This document shows, in pieces, positions 8,054 through 16,942 of a DNA stretch of 17,372 nt. Positions within the stretch are counted from its first letter, which is position 1, and each line of letters begins with the position of its first letter. The notes under the pieces are model-generated. The model was not told the origin of the DNA and searched no databases. It saw nothing but the letters and a program-made list of their open reading frames with translations. The stretch covers positions 1 through 17,372 of the forward strand of contig JAOUFX010000006.1 in NCBI GenBank assembly GCA_029857975.1, written 5' to 3'. Source of the DNA: Deltaproteobacteria bacterium. Lineage in GTDB: Bacteria; Desulfobacterota; SM23-61. The position numbers and the translations under genes were made by a program.

Positions 8054-10932
8054 CAGTTTTTAAGCTCCAAACTTCCAACTCCGAACTCCGAACGATTCTT
8101 TCTGCGGGCCTGGTCCCGGGCAAAGATCTTCCGCAAAAACTGGCCCGTATAAGAAGGGAGGATATTGGCTACTTCCTCGGGAGTTCCTTGGGCCAAAACC
8201 TCTCCTCCAGCGTCTCCCCCTTCGGGGCCGAGGTCGATGACGTAGTCGGCGGTCTTGATGACTTCTAAGTTATGCTCGATGACGATCACGGTGTTACCCG
8301 TGTTGGCCAGACGATTGAGGACTTCCAGCAGTTTGCGGATATCGTCGAAGTGTAAACCGGTGGTGGGTTCGTCCAGGATGTACACGGTTCTACCCGTAGA
8401 TCGTTTGGAGAGTTCCCGGGAAAGTTTGACTCGCTGGGCCTCTCCACCCGAAAGGGTAGTTGCTTGCTGCCCCAGCTTGATATATCCCATGCCCACATCG
8501 GCCAAGGTCTGGAGCTTGCCGCGGATTTTGGGAATGGGCTCGAAGAACTTGAGCGCTTGGTCCACGGTCATATCCAAAACATCCCAGATGTTTTTTCCCT
8601 TGTATTGCACCTCCAGGGTTTCTCGATTATAGCGCTTCCCCCGGCAGACTTCACAGGTCACGTAAACGTCAGGCAGGAAATGCATTTCGATCTTGATAAT
8701 CCCGTCGCCCCCGCAGGCTTCGCAACGCCCCCCTTTGACGTTAAAACTGTACCGCCCCGGAGTATACCCCCGGACCCGAGACTCGGGAAGCCGCGCAAAA
8801 AGTTCCCGGATGTAGGTGAAGACTCCCGTATATGTGGCGGGGTTGGAACGCGGCGTGCGCCCGATGGGAGATTGGTCGATTTCTATCACCTTGTCGACTT
8901 CCGAGATCCCCAGAAGATCTTGTATCTTGCCCGGTCTTTCTTTGGAATGGTAGATCTTTTGGGCCAGGGCCCGGTGCAGAGTATCCAAAACAAGGGTGCT
9001 CTTACCGGAGCCGGAGACTCCGGTCACACAGGTGAACAGGCCGAGGGGAAATTTTACGGTAATATCCTTGAGGTTGTTTTCGCTGGCCCGGACTAAAGTT
9101 AAAAACTTCCCTTGGGGCTTTCGGCGCGAGGCGGGAACGGGGATGCTTAGCTTCCCCGACAGGTACTTGCCCGTAAGAGAATTTTCTGCCTGCATCAATT
9201 CCTGCGGCGTGCCGGTAAATACCAATTCCCCCCCGTTGACTCCCGCTCCCGGCCCGAGATCCAGGACATAATCTGCGGCCAAGATGGTTTCTTCGTCGTG
9301 CTCCACGATTAGGATGGTATTGCCCAGGTCTCTCAGCCGCTTCAAGGTGGCCAGGAGTCTGGTATTGTCCCGCTGGTGTAAACCGATGCTCGGTTCGTCC
9401 AGGATATAGAGTACTCCGACCAAGCCCGAGCCAATCTGGGTCGCCAGGCGGATACGTTCCGATTCTCCGCCGGATAGGGTCGCGGAAGACCGGTTCAGGG
9501 TCAGGTAATCCAGGCCGACATTGACCAGGAACCCCAGACGCTCGGAGATTTCTTTCAAGATGCGGCGGCCGATTTCTCGTTCCCGCGGGGAAAGGGTCAG
9601 GTGGGAAAAAAAATCTAAGGCTTCCCGGATGGATTTTCCCGTAACCTGGTGGATGTTCAGCTCGTTGATTTTGACAAAAAGGCTTTCCTGGCGCAACCGG
9701 GCTCCCTGGCACCCCGGGCAAGCCCGAATGTTCATGTACCGTTCCATCTCTTCCCGAATGATCTCCGAGTCGGTCTCCCGGTACCTCCTTTCCAGATGGG
9801 GAATGACCCCCTCGAATTCCCGGAAGTAGAAATGCCGCCGGTCATCCCGCTCGCTATAGAATTTGATCTGTTCTCCGTTGGACCCATGCAGAATGACCTG
9901 CTGCACTTGCGGAGAAAGGGTCTGGAAAGGGGCATAAAGGTCAATCCGGTAATGTTCGGCCAGAGAATCGAGCATCTGGTGGAAAGGCATGGAACTGCGC
10001 CCCTGCCAGGGAATGACCGCCCCCTCCCGGATGGAAAGGTTCGGGTTAGGTACGATCAGGTCCGGGGCGAAATACATCATCGTTCCCAGGCCATCGCATT
10101 GGGGGCAGGCTCCATAGGGGTTATTGAAGGAGAACATGCGGGGACTGATCTCAGGAAGGCTCACCCCGCAATCGACGCAGGCGAATCTTTCGCTGAAGAC
10201 CAGTTCTTCTCCCCCGACAATCTCCACCTTGGCGATCCCTTCCGAGAGGCCGAGAGCCGTAGCCAGCGAATCCGCCAGACGTTTCTCCGCTTTTTCTTTG
10301 ACCACCAGCCGGTCCACCAGGACCTCGAGGGTATGCTTTTTATTTTTGTCCAGGATGATCTCTTCGCTCAGATCCCGGATGATTCCATCCACTTTGACCC
10401 GGGCAAAACCGCTCTTGCGCAGGTGCTCAAATTCTTTGCGATATTCCCCTTTTCGCCCCCGAATGACGGGAGAAAGAATTTGTAACCGGGTGCCGGGTGC
10501 CAGGGCCATGACCTGGTCCACAATCTGCTGGACGGTCTGGGACTTGATCTCTTGGCCGCACTGGGGGCAGTGGGGTTTGCCGATACGGGCAAAGAACAGG
10601 CGCAAGTAATCGTGGATCTCGGTGATCGTTCCCACGGTGGAGCGGGGATTCTTGGAAGTTGTCTTCTGCTCGATAGAAATAGCCGGAGAAAGCCCCTCGA
10701 TGGATTCCACGTCGGGCTTCTCCATCTGTTCCAGAAACTGCCGGGCGTAGGCGGAAAGGGATTCCACGTAACGCCGCTGGCCCTCGGCATAGAGGGTGTC
10801 AAAGGCCAGGGAAGATTTCCCCGAACCCGAGAGGCCGGTGATCACCACCAACTGGTTGCGGGGAATTTCCACATGGATGTTTTTCAGGTTATGTTCGCGG
10901 GCGCCGCGAATGATGATCTTTTCGGTAGCCAT
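8053..10932 (-). CDS. uvrA: Excinuclease ABC subunit UvrA
   Basis: This 959-residue ABC ATPase recognises DNA damage in nucleotide excision repair and loads UvrB. The first nucleotide-binding site has Walker [10 protein letters not shown] with K39, and the second has [11 protein letters not shown] with K644. Both LSGGE signatures are present ([11 protein letters not shown] and [11 protein letters not shown]), followed by LDEPSIGLH and LDEPTTGLH. Zinc modules are visible as CVDC...CPQC and as CEAC...CEVC, and IGRTPRSNP marks the UvrB/DNA-binding region. Length is normal apart from a short tail. The last 13 residues ([13 protein letters not shown]) are encoded by a heptanucleotide repeat (8056-8094) and are unlike the family. 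ATG at 10932 is preferred; an in-frame TTG two codons upstream (10938) is possible, and neither has a clear ribosome binding site. Confidence 0.97.
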   Translation of the reverse strand: MATEKIIIRGAREHNLKNIHVEIPRNQLVVITGLSGSGKSSLAFDTLYAEGQRRYVESLSAYARQFLEQMEKPDVESIEGLSPAISIEQKTTSKNPRSTVGTITEIHDYLRLFFARIGKPHCPQCGQEIKSQTVQQIVDQVMALAPGTRLQILSPVIRGRKGEYRKEFEHLRKSGFARVKVDGIIRDLSEEIILDKNKKHTLEVLVDRLVVKEKAEKRLADSLATALGLSEGIAKVEIVGGEELVFSERFACVDCGVSLPEISPRMFSFNNPYGACPQCDGLGTMMYFAPDLIVPNPNLSIREGAVIPWQGRSSMPFHQMLDSLAEHYRIDLYAPFQTLSPQVQQVILHGSNGEQIKFYSERDDRRHFYFREFEGVIPHLERRYRETDSEIIREEMERYMNIRACPGCQGARLRQESLFVKINELNIHQVTGKSIREALDFFSHLTLSPREREIGRRILKEISERLGFLVNVGLDYLTLNRSSATLSGGESERIRLATQIGSGLVGVLYILDEPSIGLHQRDNTRLLATLKRLRDLGNTILIVEHDEETILAADYVLDLGPGAGVNGGELVFTGTPQELMQAENSLTGKYLSGKLSIPVPASRRKPQGKFLTLVRASENNLKDITVKFPLGLFTCVTGVSGSGKSTLVLDTLHRALAQKIYHSKERPGKIQDLLGISEVDKVIEIDQSPIGRTPRSNPATYTGVFTYIRELFARLPESRVRGYTPGRYSFNVKGGRCEACGGDGIIKIEMHFLPDVYVTCEVCRGKRYNRETLEVQYKGKNIWDVLDMTVDQALKFFEPIPKIRGKLQTLADVGMGYIKLGQQATTLSGGEAQRVKLSRELSKRSTGRTVYILDEPTTGLHFDDIRKLLEVLNRLANTGNTVIVIEHNLEVIKTADYVIDLGPEGGDAGGEVLAQGTPEEVANILPSYTGQFLRKIFARDQARRKNRSEFGVGSLELKN
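8065..8092 (-). repeat. Heptanucleotide repeat encoding the UvrA C-terminal tail
   Basis: On the + strand the units are CTCCAAA, CTTCCAA, CTCCGAA and CTCCGAA, four in a row. They lie inside the uvrA reading frame and produce its last residues. Because seven is not a multiple of three, successive units are read in different frames, giving the mixed tail SEFGVGSLE. The inverted complement TTCGGAG occurs twice at the rlmB end (7904-7910, 7918-7924). Confidence 0.8.
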
Positions 10933-10955
10933 GGGCAAAGAACTTTTTTTTATTG

Positions 10956-11029
10956 GGACGTAGATTTTCGCCGCTATCCGCGGAAAAAAATATTTTAAAA
11001 ATCCTGCTCATCTGCGTTTATCAGCGTCC
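10956..11029. repeat. Palindrome A in the uvrA upstream gap
   Basis: The left arm starts GGACGTAGAT (10956) and the right arm ends with the inverted ATCAGCGTCC (ending 11029). The arms are about 28 bases each, similar but imperfect, around an A/T-only centre (about 10984-11001). The sequence type, with TCTGCGTTTATCAGCGTCC, is a familiar intergenic filler in environmental bacterial genomes. It has no coding capacity and lies between the uvrA start and palindrome B. Confidence 0.65.
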
Positions 11030-11076
11030 AAAAAATCTCTGATGCTTTAAATTTATTGTATAGGAAATTGCTTTTT

Positions 11077-11155
11077 GGACACGGATGTACACCGATTATA
11101 AGGATAAACTAAAAAGAAAATAATTATCTGCGGTTATCTGCGTAAATCTGCGTCC
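11077..11155. repeat. Palindrome B, with a possible uvrA-directed -10 box
   Basis: The left arm starts GGACACGGATGTACACCGAT (11077) and the right arm ends TAAATCTGCGTCC (11155), an imperfect inverted copy. It belongs to the same GGACnCnGAT family as palindrome A. On the minus strand a perfect TATAAT lies at 11100-11095, about 160 bases before the uvrA start, but I find no good -35 hexamer at 16-18 bases. Promoter activity is therefore only a possibility. The right arm ends nine bases past the pdxA stop codon. Confidence 0.65.
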
Positions 11156-11163
11156 TATTAAAT

Positions 11164-12216
11164 TTATTTTTCTTCATTTTGACTATTGGTTTTTAGATTT
11201 TGCGCTTTACGTTTTTTAGCAGCCATTTGGGCGGCCAATTGGATGGCTGCTTGCATAGAACGGGCATTGGCCCTATTTTGTCCGGCAATATCATAGGCCA
11301 CGCCATGATCCACCGAGGTGCGAATAAAAGGGAGACCCAGGGTGATGTTTACAGCGTCTTCGAAATGGAGAAGTTTCAGGGGAATCAAGCCGTGGTCATG
11401 GTACATGCAGACCACGGCATCGAACTCACCCTGTTTCGCCCGGTAAAAAAGAGTATCCGCCGGCCAGGGGCCGGAAACGAAAAGACCCTTTTGAGAAACC
11501 TGGCGAACAGCCTGGGAGATGATTAATTCTTCTTCCCCGAAAAGTCCGTTCTCCCCCGCATGGGGGTTAAGGCCCGCCACAGCGATCCGCGGGTGGGTTA
11601 CCTCAAAGTAATCCTGTAACCCCTGGTTGGTGATTTCGATGACGGAACAGATTCTTTCCGCTCGTACCAGACCGGATACCTCACGCAAAGGAAGATGAGT
11701 GGTCACCAAAGCCACTTTCAACCGTTGGCCGGCAAGCATCATGACAAATTCCTCGGTCCCGGAAGCTTCGGCCAGATATTCGGTATGACCGCGAAAGGAA
11801 ATTCCTATCCTGGAAATCGCTTCCTTGCTCACAGGGGCAGTCACGATTGCCTGCACCTTTCCGGTCACGGCCAAATGCGCTGCTTTTTCCACATAAGCGA
11901 AAGCGGCGCGGGAACTTTCCTGGAAGGGAATCTCCGCGGGAGACTTCTTCCCCGAAAACCTGGAAAGAGAAAGGACTGGCACCGATTCCGGTTGAAAGTT
12001 TCGGAATCCTTCGGCAACCTCCACTACCTTGAGCTTTAAATTTAAGGCCTGCGCGGTGCGGGTCAGAATATTGAAGTCTCCGAGAACCAGAGGTACGCAA
12101 ACTCTTTGATGAGAGAGCCGGGCGAAGGCCTTGAGGACTACTTCTGGACCGATTCCCCGCGGATCCCCCATGGTGATGGCGATTTTAGGTTTCAGGTCTT
12201 TTTTTTTGAAAGCCAT
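11164..12216 (-). CDS. pdxA: 4-hydroxythreonine-4-phosphate dehydrogenase PdxA
   Basis: This 350-residue cytoplasmic enzyme oxidises 4-phosphohydroxy-L-threonine with NAD in the DXP-dependent pyridoxal phosphate pathway. The N-terminal MGDPRGIGPE (residues 16-25), VTAPVSKEA (125-133) and RGHTEYLA (142-149) are family signatures. Metal-ligand histidines are expected at H174 (TTHLPL), H219 (NPHAGE) and H273 (MYHDHG), and all three are present; H144-T145 should contact substrate phosphate. Two signature positions differ from the usual MGDPAG and YHDQG: R20 instead of Ala and H275 instead of Gln. The tail is Lys-rich and unlike the rest. Start ATG at 12216 has no clear ribosome binding site. It follows the SurA-like gene after 63 bases, the same pairing as surA-pdxA in enterobacteria, so an operon is likely. 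Confidence 0.94.
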   Translation of the reverse strand: MAFKKKDLKPKIAITMGDPRGIGPEVVLKAFARLSHQRVCVPLVLGDFNILTRTAQALNLKLKVVEVAEGFRNFQPESVPVLSLSRFSGKKSPAEIPFQESSRAAFAYVEKAAHLAVTGKVQAIVTAPVSKEAISRIGISFRGHTEYLAEASGTEEFVMMLAGQRLKVALVTTHLPLREVSGLVRAERICSVIEITNQGLQDYFEVTHPRIAVAGLNPHAGENGLFGEEELIISQAVRQVSQKGLFVSGPWPADTLFYRAKQGEFDAVVCMYHDHGLIPLKLLHFEDAVNITLGLPFIRTSVDHGVAYDIAGQNRANARSMQAAIQLAAQMAAKKRKAQNLKTNSQNEEK

Positions 12217-12279
12217 AAGAATTCATGGGATGCTGATCAACGGCGATGGTCAGGATTGAAATTTAGAATTTTTCCTTTT

Positions 12280-13242
12280 TTAGAGCTTGATTTCGATGTA
12301 GGCTTTGTCCTTCAGGGTCTTCATCCATTCTTTGAATTTTTGCTCGGATTCCTCCAATAATTTGGCCTCGCGAATCTTGTTCTGGACCTCGGCAAATGCC
12401 CTGGGTTCCCCGCCCTTGCGTTCCAGCACCCGCAGGATATGAAACCCATCCGGTCCTCGGACCAGATCACTCACTTCCCCCACTTTCAGGGGAAAAGCTG
12501 CTTTTTCCAGCTCGGGGACCAATTCTTTTTCCTTGAAAAAGCCAAGGACTCCCCCTTCCTTGGCTCCTGGCCCCCGGGAATGCGCCCTGGCCAGTTGAGC
12601 AAAATCTTCGCCTGCTCGGATCCTTTCCAGAAGAGTCTCAGCTTTTTTACGGATGGCCTTGATTTGTTCCTCCGTTGCCCCCGGAGGCACGGGAAGAAAG
12701 GTCTGTTGCACCTTGACTTCCAAGGGGTCAGTGTAGTCTTTTATATTTTCCTGATAAATCTTACGCAGGTCTTCCTCTTTTAAAACAATCTTTGATCGAA
12801 TCTCCCGGTTGACCAGGCGCATTTTTCCCAGATCCTCGCGGATATGACGCCGGTAGACGGAATAGGTCATTCCTTCCTTGGCCAGAGCCATCTTCATCTC
12901 GTTCTCGGTCAGACGATTTTCCTTCATAATTCCCTCGATGGCCGAGTCCACATCCCTATCCGAGACCTCCACCTTCCTGTTCTTAATTTCCTGCTCCAAA
13001 AGCTTGTTCTCGATCAGCTGATTCAGGATTTCTTCCCGGGCTTTCTTCAGTTTCTCCTCCCGCTCCGAAGGAAGGGTGGATTCTTTCACCTGGTAGAAGA
13101 AACGCGCCCCGGCTTCCTCCAATTCTGACAAGGTTATAACTTCGTTGTTGACCAGGGCCACAATCCGCTCCACAACCTCACCCCGGGAGCTTACGGGGGA
13201 AAGGGAGCATAGCCCAACCAGCAGATAAATTATAATTTTCAT
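12280..13242 (-). CDS. SurA-like periplasmic peptidyl-prolyl isomerase (one parvulin domain)
   Basis: This 320-residue protein has an N-terminal hydrophobic signal segment (residues 3-19) and should act in the periplasm as a chaperone for envelope proteins. A SurA N-terminal-type helical domain (about 22-165, with IVALVNNEVITLSEL at 27-41) precedes a single parvulin/PpiC domain (about 173-276). Hallmarks of the latter are FAQLARAHS, GGVLGFF and PDGFHILRVLER. E. coli SurA has two parvulin domains, so this is the shorter one-domain form, common outside the gammaproteobacteria. A C-terminal helix (about 282-312) would complete the SurA core. ATG at 13242 is the only good start; the ribosome binding site is weak. 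Neighbours are mfd upstream (139 bases) and pdxA downstream. Confidence 0.9.
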   Translation of the reverse strand: MKIIIYLLVGLCSLSPVSSRGEVVERIVALVNNEVITLSELEEAGARFFYQVKESTLPSEREEKLKKAREEILNQLIENKLLEQEIKNRKVEVSDRDVDSAIEGIMKENRLTENEMKMALAKEGMTYSVYRRHIREDLGKMRLVNREIRSKIVLKEEDLRKIYQENIKDYTDPLEVKVQQTFLPVPPGATEEQIKAIRKKAETLLERIRAGEDFAQLARAHSRGPGAKEGGVLGFFKEKELVPELEKAAFPLKVGEVSDLVRGPDGFHILRVLERKGGEPRAFAEVQNKIREAKLLEESEQKFKEWMKTLKDKAYIEIKL

Positions 13243-13321
13243 AAGCTCAAACCAGCACCGCCTCTACCCAAGAGGATCATTGAGAAATTTGCCATGCGCA
13301 TTTTATATATTTTGGGGCATC

Positions 13322-13349
13322 GGTTTCGAATTTCGTGTTGCGAATTTAT
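13322..13349. repeat. Period-7 repeat between mfd and the SurA-like gene
   Basis: Four seven-base units can be read: GGTTTCG, AATTTCG, TGTTGCG and AATTTAT. The first three end in CG preceded by T or G, and the second and fourth share AATTT. Sequence identity is low but the spacing is regular, and similar GGTTTCGAATTTCG strings occur in other environmental genomes. It lies in the 139-base gap, about 80 bases before the SurA-like start. No promoter or terminator was convincing in this gap. Confidence 0.5.
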
Positions 13350-13381
13350 CGCCAGGGACCTAGATAATGAATGTTAACACT

Positions 13382-16300
13382 TCAAAGGATCTCCAGCAAT
13401 AATTTTTTGGTTTCTTCCAGCATTCCTTTCCATCCTTTTTCGACTGGACGGAGCTTCAGGCGTTGATCTGGAGTAAATTCTCTCTTCCCTCTCCCCTGGG
13501 CCACGGCAGTCACCAGCCGCTTGGGATCAACGGGGGAATTGGGGTCGAAGGTAAGGATAACCCTTTCTTTCTCTGCCGATACCCGGCGGATCTTTCCTTT
13601 CTTCAAAAGCAGTTTCAAATTCATGACCTCCAGCAGATTTTCTAAGACTTGAGGAAGGAAACCGTAACGATCCCGCAGCTCTTCTCCGATTTCCTGTACC
13701 TCTTCTTGGGTCTTGGCCATAGAAAAACGCCGGTAAAATACAAGCCGCTGGTTAATATCCTCGACATAATCGCCGGGGATCAGTGCCGGGATCGGCAAGT
13801 CAATCTCCGGTTCGACCTCCACAACTACTTCTTCTCCCTTCAATTCCTGGACTGCCTGTTCCAGGATTTGCAGGTACATGTCAAAGCCCACCGCGACGAC
13901 ATGGCCGGATTGAGCATCTCCCAAAAGTGCCCCCGCGCCCCGAATTTCCAAGTCATGCATGGCCAGCTTCAGCCCGGAACCCAACTCGGTCACTTCCTGA
14001 AGGGCTTCCAGCCGCTTACGAGCATCAGATCCCATTGAGGCCAAACCGGGAACTAAAAGATAGGCATGGGCCCTTTCTTTTGACCTTCCTACCCGACCCC
14101 GCAGCTGGTACATTTGGGCCAATCCCAATTTATCCGCCCGGTTAATGATAATCGTATTGGCTGCAGGAAAGTCCAGGCCGGATTCAATAATGGTGGTGGT
14201 CAGTAGCAGATCGACCTCTTTGCGGACAAAGGCCAGCATGACTCTTTCCAGGTCCCGCTCGGCCATTTGGCCGTGGGCAATGGCCAGGTGAGCTTCTGGT
14301 ACCAGCCTGCGCAGTAATTTCTCCATGGCGGGGATGGACCGCACCCGGTTGTGGACAAAGAAGATCTGTCCACCACGGCGGAGTTCGCGGCGAATGGCAT
14401 CGCGGATTACTTCTTCATCAAATTCAGTTACATAGGTACGAATGGCCAGTCGATCTTCCGGCGGAGTCTCGATTACGCTCAGGTCACGAATACTCCCCAA
14501 GGACATTTGCAGCGTCCGGGGAATGGGGGTAGCGGTCAACGTCAGGACGTCCAAGTTGGACCGTATGTGCTTGAGTTTCTCTTTATGCCTAACGCCGAAG
14601 CGGTGCTCTTCATCGATGACTAACAGGCCCAAATCTTTGAAGGATACATCCCGCTGCACCAGGCGATGCGTGCCGATGACCAAGTCCACTTTTCCTTTGG
14701 CCAGGTCTTCCAAGATTTGTTTTTGTTCAGCCCGGGACCGAAAACGACTGAGCATTTCCACCCGGAAAGGATAAGGGGTAAAACGACTGGAGAACGTCTG
14801 GAAGTGCTGTTGGGCGAGAACGGTCGTGGGAACCAGCACCGCGACTTGTTTCCCATCCATTATGGCTCTGAAGGCAGCCCGGAGGGCCACTTCGGTTTTT
14901 CCGAAGCCAACGTCTCCGCAGACCAAACGGTCCATGGGCTTTTCCCTGTCCATGTCGCCCTGGACATCTTCAATGGCCTGCATTTGATCGGGAGTCTCTT
15001 CGTATTCGAAGGATGCCTCGAACTCTCTAAAAAATTCATCGGGAGAGGCGAAGGCGTGTCCTTTGACCACAGCCCTGGCGGCATAGAGCTTGACCAGATC
15101 TTCGGCCAGTTCTCGCAAGGAATGTTTGACCCGTTGTTTCGCTTTCTCCCAAGAAGTGCCCCCGAGTTTATCCACTCGCGGCCCATCTTCTCCGCTGCCT
15201 ACATATTTATGCACCAGATTCAGGCGGTAGACGGGAAGATAAAGTTTATCACCGCCCTGGTATTCGATGAGGAGAAAATCATGTTCTTCCTCTCCCAAAA
15301 TGAGCTTCATCAGACCGCGATAGATTCCGATTCCATGATCCATATGGACGACATAATCGTCCACGGCAAGCTCGCTAAAAGCGGTCAGAGCATGATCCTT
15401 GCGAGGAACGGCCGGGCGTTTTCTCGGGCGTTTGTCGCCAAACAGTTCACTCTCCGTAATGAGCATCAACCCGGCTTGCGGGAATACAAAGCCCCGGGAA
15501 AGGTCTCCGATCAACAGGGTAACATTCCATCCTGCAGAATCGACAGGAGTCCAGGAGAAGAAGGGTTTGCTCAGGGTCTGTACGCTCAGAGCATGCCGGG
15601 TGAGCATTTCCTCCAGTCGCTGGGCGGAGCGCATACCGGAACTGGTCAGAAGGGTGACCACCCCTTTTTCTGCCCCGGAACGAATGCGTTGGGCCAGCAC
15701 CTGCAAAATTCCTTCTTCCGACTTGGAAGCAAGGAGCTCGGACCGTAGACGTTCATTCGATTCTGTCTCCAGGCGTAAAACCGCCGTGGCCTGTTCTTTT
15801 TCCCCTATTTCCAAACCTTGAAAAGCGACCCGCGAAAATGCTCCGCTCATATCTGCAAACTCTTCCTGGGACAGGAAAAGTTCTTCCGGTTTCGGCCAGA
15901 ATTCCCTCCGGGCCAAAGCATGCTGCCAATATTCCCGGCCCTCTTCCCAGAAGCGAGCCAATTCTTCCTCCAGCTCGGGTGGTTCTTCAAGAAAAATTAC
16001 CGCTTGCGGGGGGAGGTAATCGAAGAAAGTCTCCAGCGCGGGATAAAAAAGAGGCTGGTAAGATTCCACGGCTGGAAAGGGAATACCTTGTTGGATCTTT
16101 TCCCGAAGCCCTTTGGCCGATTCCTGTAGAGCGGGGTTATCGGCAAAGACAGCGCTGAGCTTGCCAGCGGCATGGTCGATGAATTCTTGAAAAAACAAAA
16201 CCTCCTTTACCGGCAGGATCAGGGCCCGCTCCAAGGCTTCCGAAGAACGCTGGCTGTCCGGATCAAAGGCCCGAATCGATTCTATGTTATCCCCTGACAA

Positions 16301-16888
16301 TTCCACTCGCAGGGGTGACCGGGCAGAAGGGGAAAAGACATCCACCAGATGTCCCCGTACGGCAAACTCCCCCTTGGCCGAGACCAGGCTGACGCGGGAG
16401 TAGCCCATCCCTTCCAGCCGGGCAATCAATTCTTCCCGCAAAAATTCCTGTCCGGGCGATAATAAAAAAGAAAAGCGGTGAAGAACTTCTCGCGGAGGTA
16501 CGCGGGAAAGCACTGCGGCCAAAGAAGCGACAATGACTCGCGGGCCAGGATCGGCCAGGAGACGATTTCTCACCTTCCATCGTTGCCCCATGACCTCGGA
16601 TGGCGGTGAGATTTTCTCGAAAGGTTTCAGATCCCAGCTCGGATAATGGATCACCTCCTGGGCGGGTTCGACGAAAAAGAGAAGCTCTTGGAAGAAGCGC
16701 TCTGCTTGCTCCTCGTCGGCGGTGATGACCACAAGGGGATAATGGGCCTGGCGGGCGATCTGGGAGAGAGCGTAGGCCGCCGAGGAGCCTTTCAGGCCAT
16801 GGATGCGTAAAAGGGGGTCTCTTTTTTCGATAAAAGCAACAACAGGATGGAAGGGAGAGTTTTTATCCGTCTGCGGAATCATGGCCAT
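13382..16888 (-). CDS. mfd: Transcription-repair coupling factor Mfd
   Basis: This 1168-residue SF2 translocase removes RNA polymerase stalled at DNA damage and recruits UvrA. The N-terminal UvrB-like region (about 30-350) begins with GLKGSSAAYALSQIA. The RNA polymerase-interacting domain contains DYVVHMDHGIGIYRG and the later GGDKLYLPVYRLNLVHKYVG. The motor has Walker A GDVGFGKTE with K664, the DEEH box at D759-H762, TLTATPIPRTL and a helicase C half ending QLRGRVGRSKERAHAYLL. The C-terminal TRCF domain (about 1000-1110) matches PEIDLPIPALIPGDYV. Length is close to the E. coli protein (1148). ATG at 16888 has GGAAAG about ten bases upstream; a second in-frame ATG two codons later is possible. 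It follows the CcdA-like gene by 54 bases on the same strand. Confidence 0.97.
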   Translation of the reverse strand: MAMIPQTDKNSPFHPVVAFIEKRDPLLRIHGLKGSSAAYALSQIARQAHYPLVVITADEEQAERFFQELLFFVEPAQEVIHYPSWDLKPFEKISPPSEVMGQRWKVRNRLLADPGPRVIVASLAAVLSRVPPREVLHRFSFLLSPGQEFLREELIARLEGMGYSRVSLVSAKGEFAVRGHLVDVFSPSARSPLRVELSGDNIESIRAFDPDSQRSSEALERALILPVKEVLFFQEFIDHAAGKLSAVFADNPALQESAKGLREKIQQGIPFPAVESYQPLFYPALETFFDYLPPQAVIFLEEPPELEEELARFWEEGREYWQHALARREFWPKPEELFLSQEEFADMSGAFSRVAFQGLEIGEKEQATAVLRLETESNERLRSELLASKSEEGILQVLAQRIRSGAEKGVVTLLTSSGMRSAQRLEEMLTRHALSVQTLSKPFFSWTPVDSAGWNVTLLIGDLSRGFVFPQAGLMLITESELFGDKRPRKRPAVPRKDHALTAFSELAVDDYVVHMDHGIGIYRGLMKLILGEEEHDFLLIEYQGGDKLYLPVYRLNLVHKYVGSGEDGPRVDKLGGTSWEKAKQRVKHSLRELAEDLVKLYAARAVVKGHAFASPDEFFREFEASFEYEETPDQMQAIEDVQGDMDREKPMDRLVCGDVGFGKTEVALRAAFRAIMDGKQVAVLVPTTVLAQQHFQTFSSRFTPYPFRVEMLSRFRSRAEQKQILEDLAKGKVDLVIGTHRLVQRDVSFKDLGLLVIDEEHRFGVRHKEKLKHIRSNLDVLTLTATPIPRTLQMSLGSIRDLSVIETPPEDRLAIRTYVTEFDEEVIRDAIRRELRRGGQIFFVHNRVRSIPAMEKLLRRLVPEAHLAIAHGQMAERDLERVMLAFVRKEVDLLLTTTIIESGLDFPAANTIIINRADKLGLAQMYQLRGRVGRSKERAHAYLLVPGLASMGSDARKRLEALQEVTELGSGLKLAMHDLEIRGAGALLGDAQSGHVVAVGFDMYLQILEQAVQELKGEEVVVEVEPEIDLPIPALIPGDYVEDINQRLVFYRRFSMAKTQEEVQEIGEELRDRYGFLPQVLENLLEVMNLKLLLKKGKIRRVSAEKERVILTFDPNSPVDPKRLVTAVAQGRGKREFTPDQRLKLRPVEKGWKGMLEETKKLLLEIL

Positions 16889-16942
16889 CGCTTCTTTCCA
16901 GGCGCCATCATCCTTTTGATCGCTTTGCGGCCGGAATGCGGC

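Noticed and set aside
7901..8092. CRISPR-like array
   Set aside because: Units are only seven bases and contiguous, with no unique spacers and no cas genes.
7834..8268. Open frame across the rlmB-uvrA junction
   Set aside because: It reads through the palindromic repeat and antisense to uvrA, so it is an accident of repeat sequence. The opposite-strand frame at 7776-8123 fails for the same reason.
9649..10485. Open frame of 278 codons on the + strand
   Set aside because: Antisense to uvrA, with low-complexity composition and no family resemblance.
12232..12253. Short stem CTGATCA...TGGTCAG between the SurA-like gene and pdxA
   Set aside because: Seven pairs including a G-T, no T-run and no conserved context. 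Likely chance.
14666..15748. Long open frame of 360 codons on the + strand
   Set aside because: It lies wholly antisense to mfd, whose translation matches a known family over its full length. The + strand translation has no recognisable domain, and long antisense frames are common opposite G/C-biased genes.
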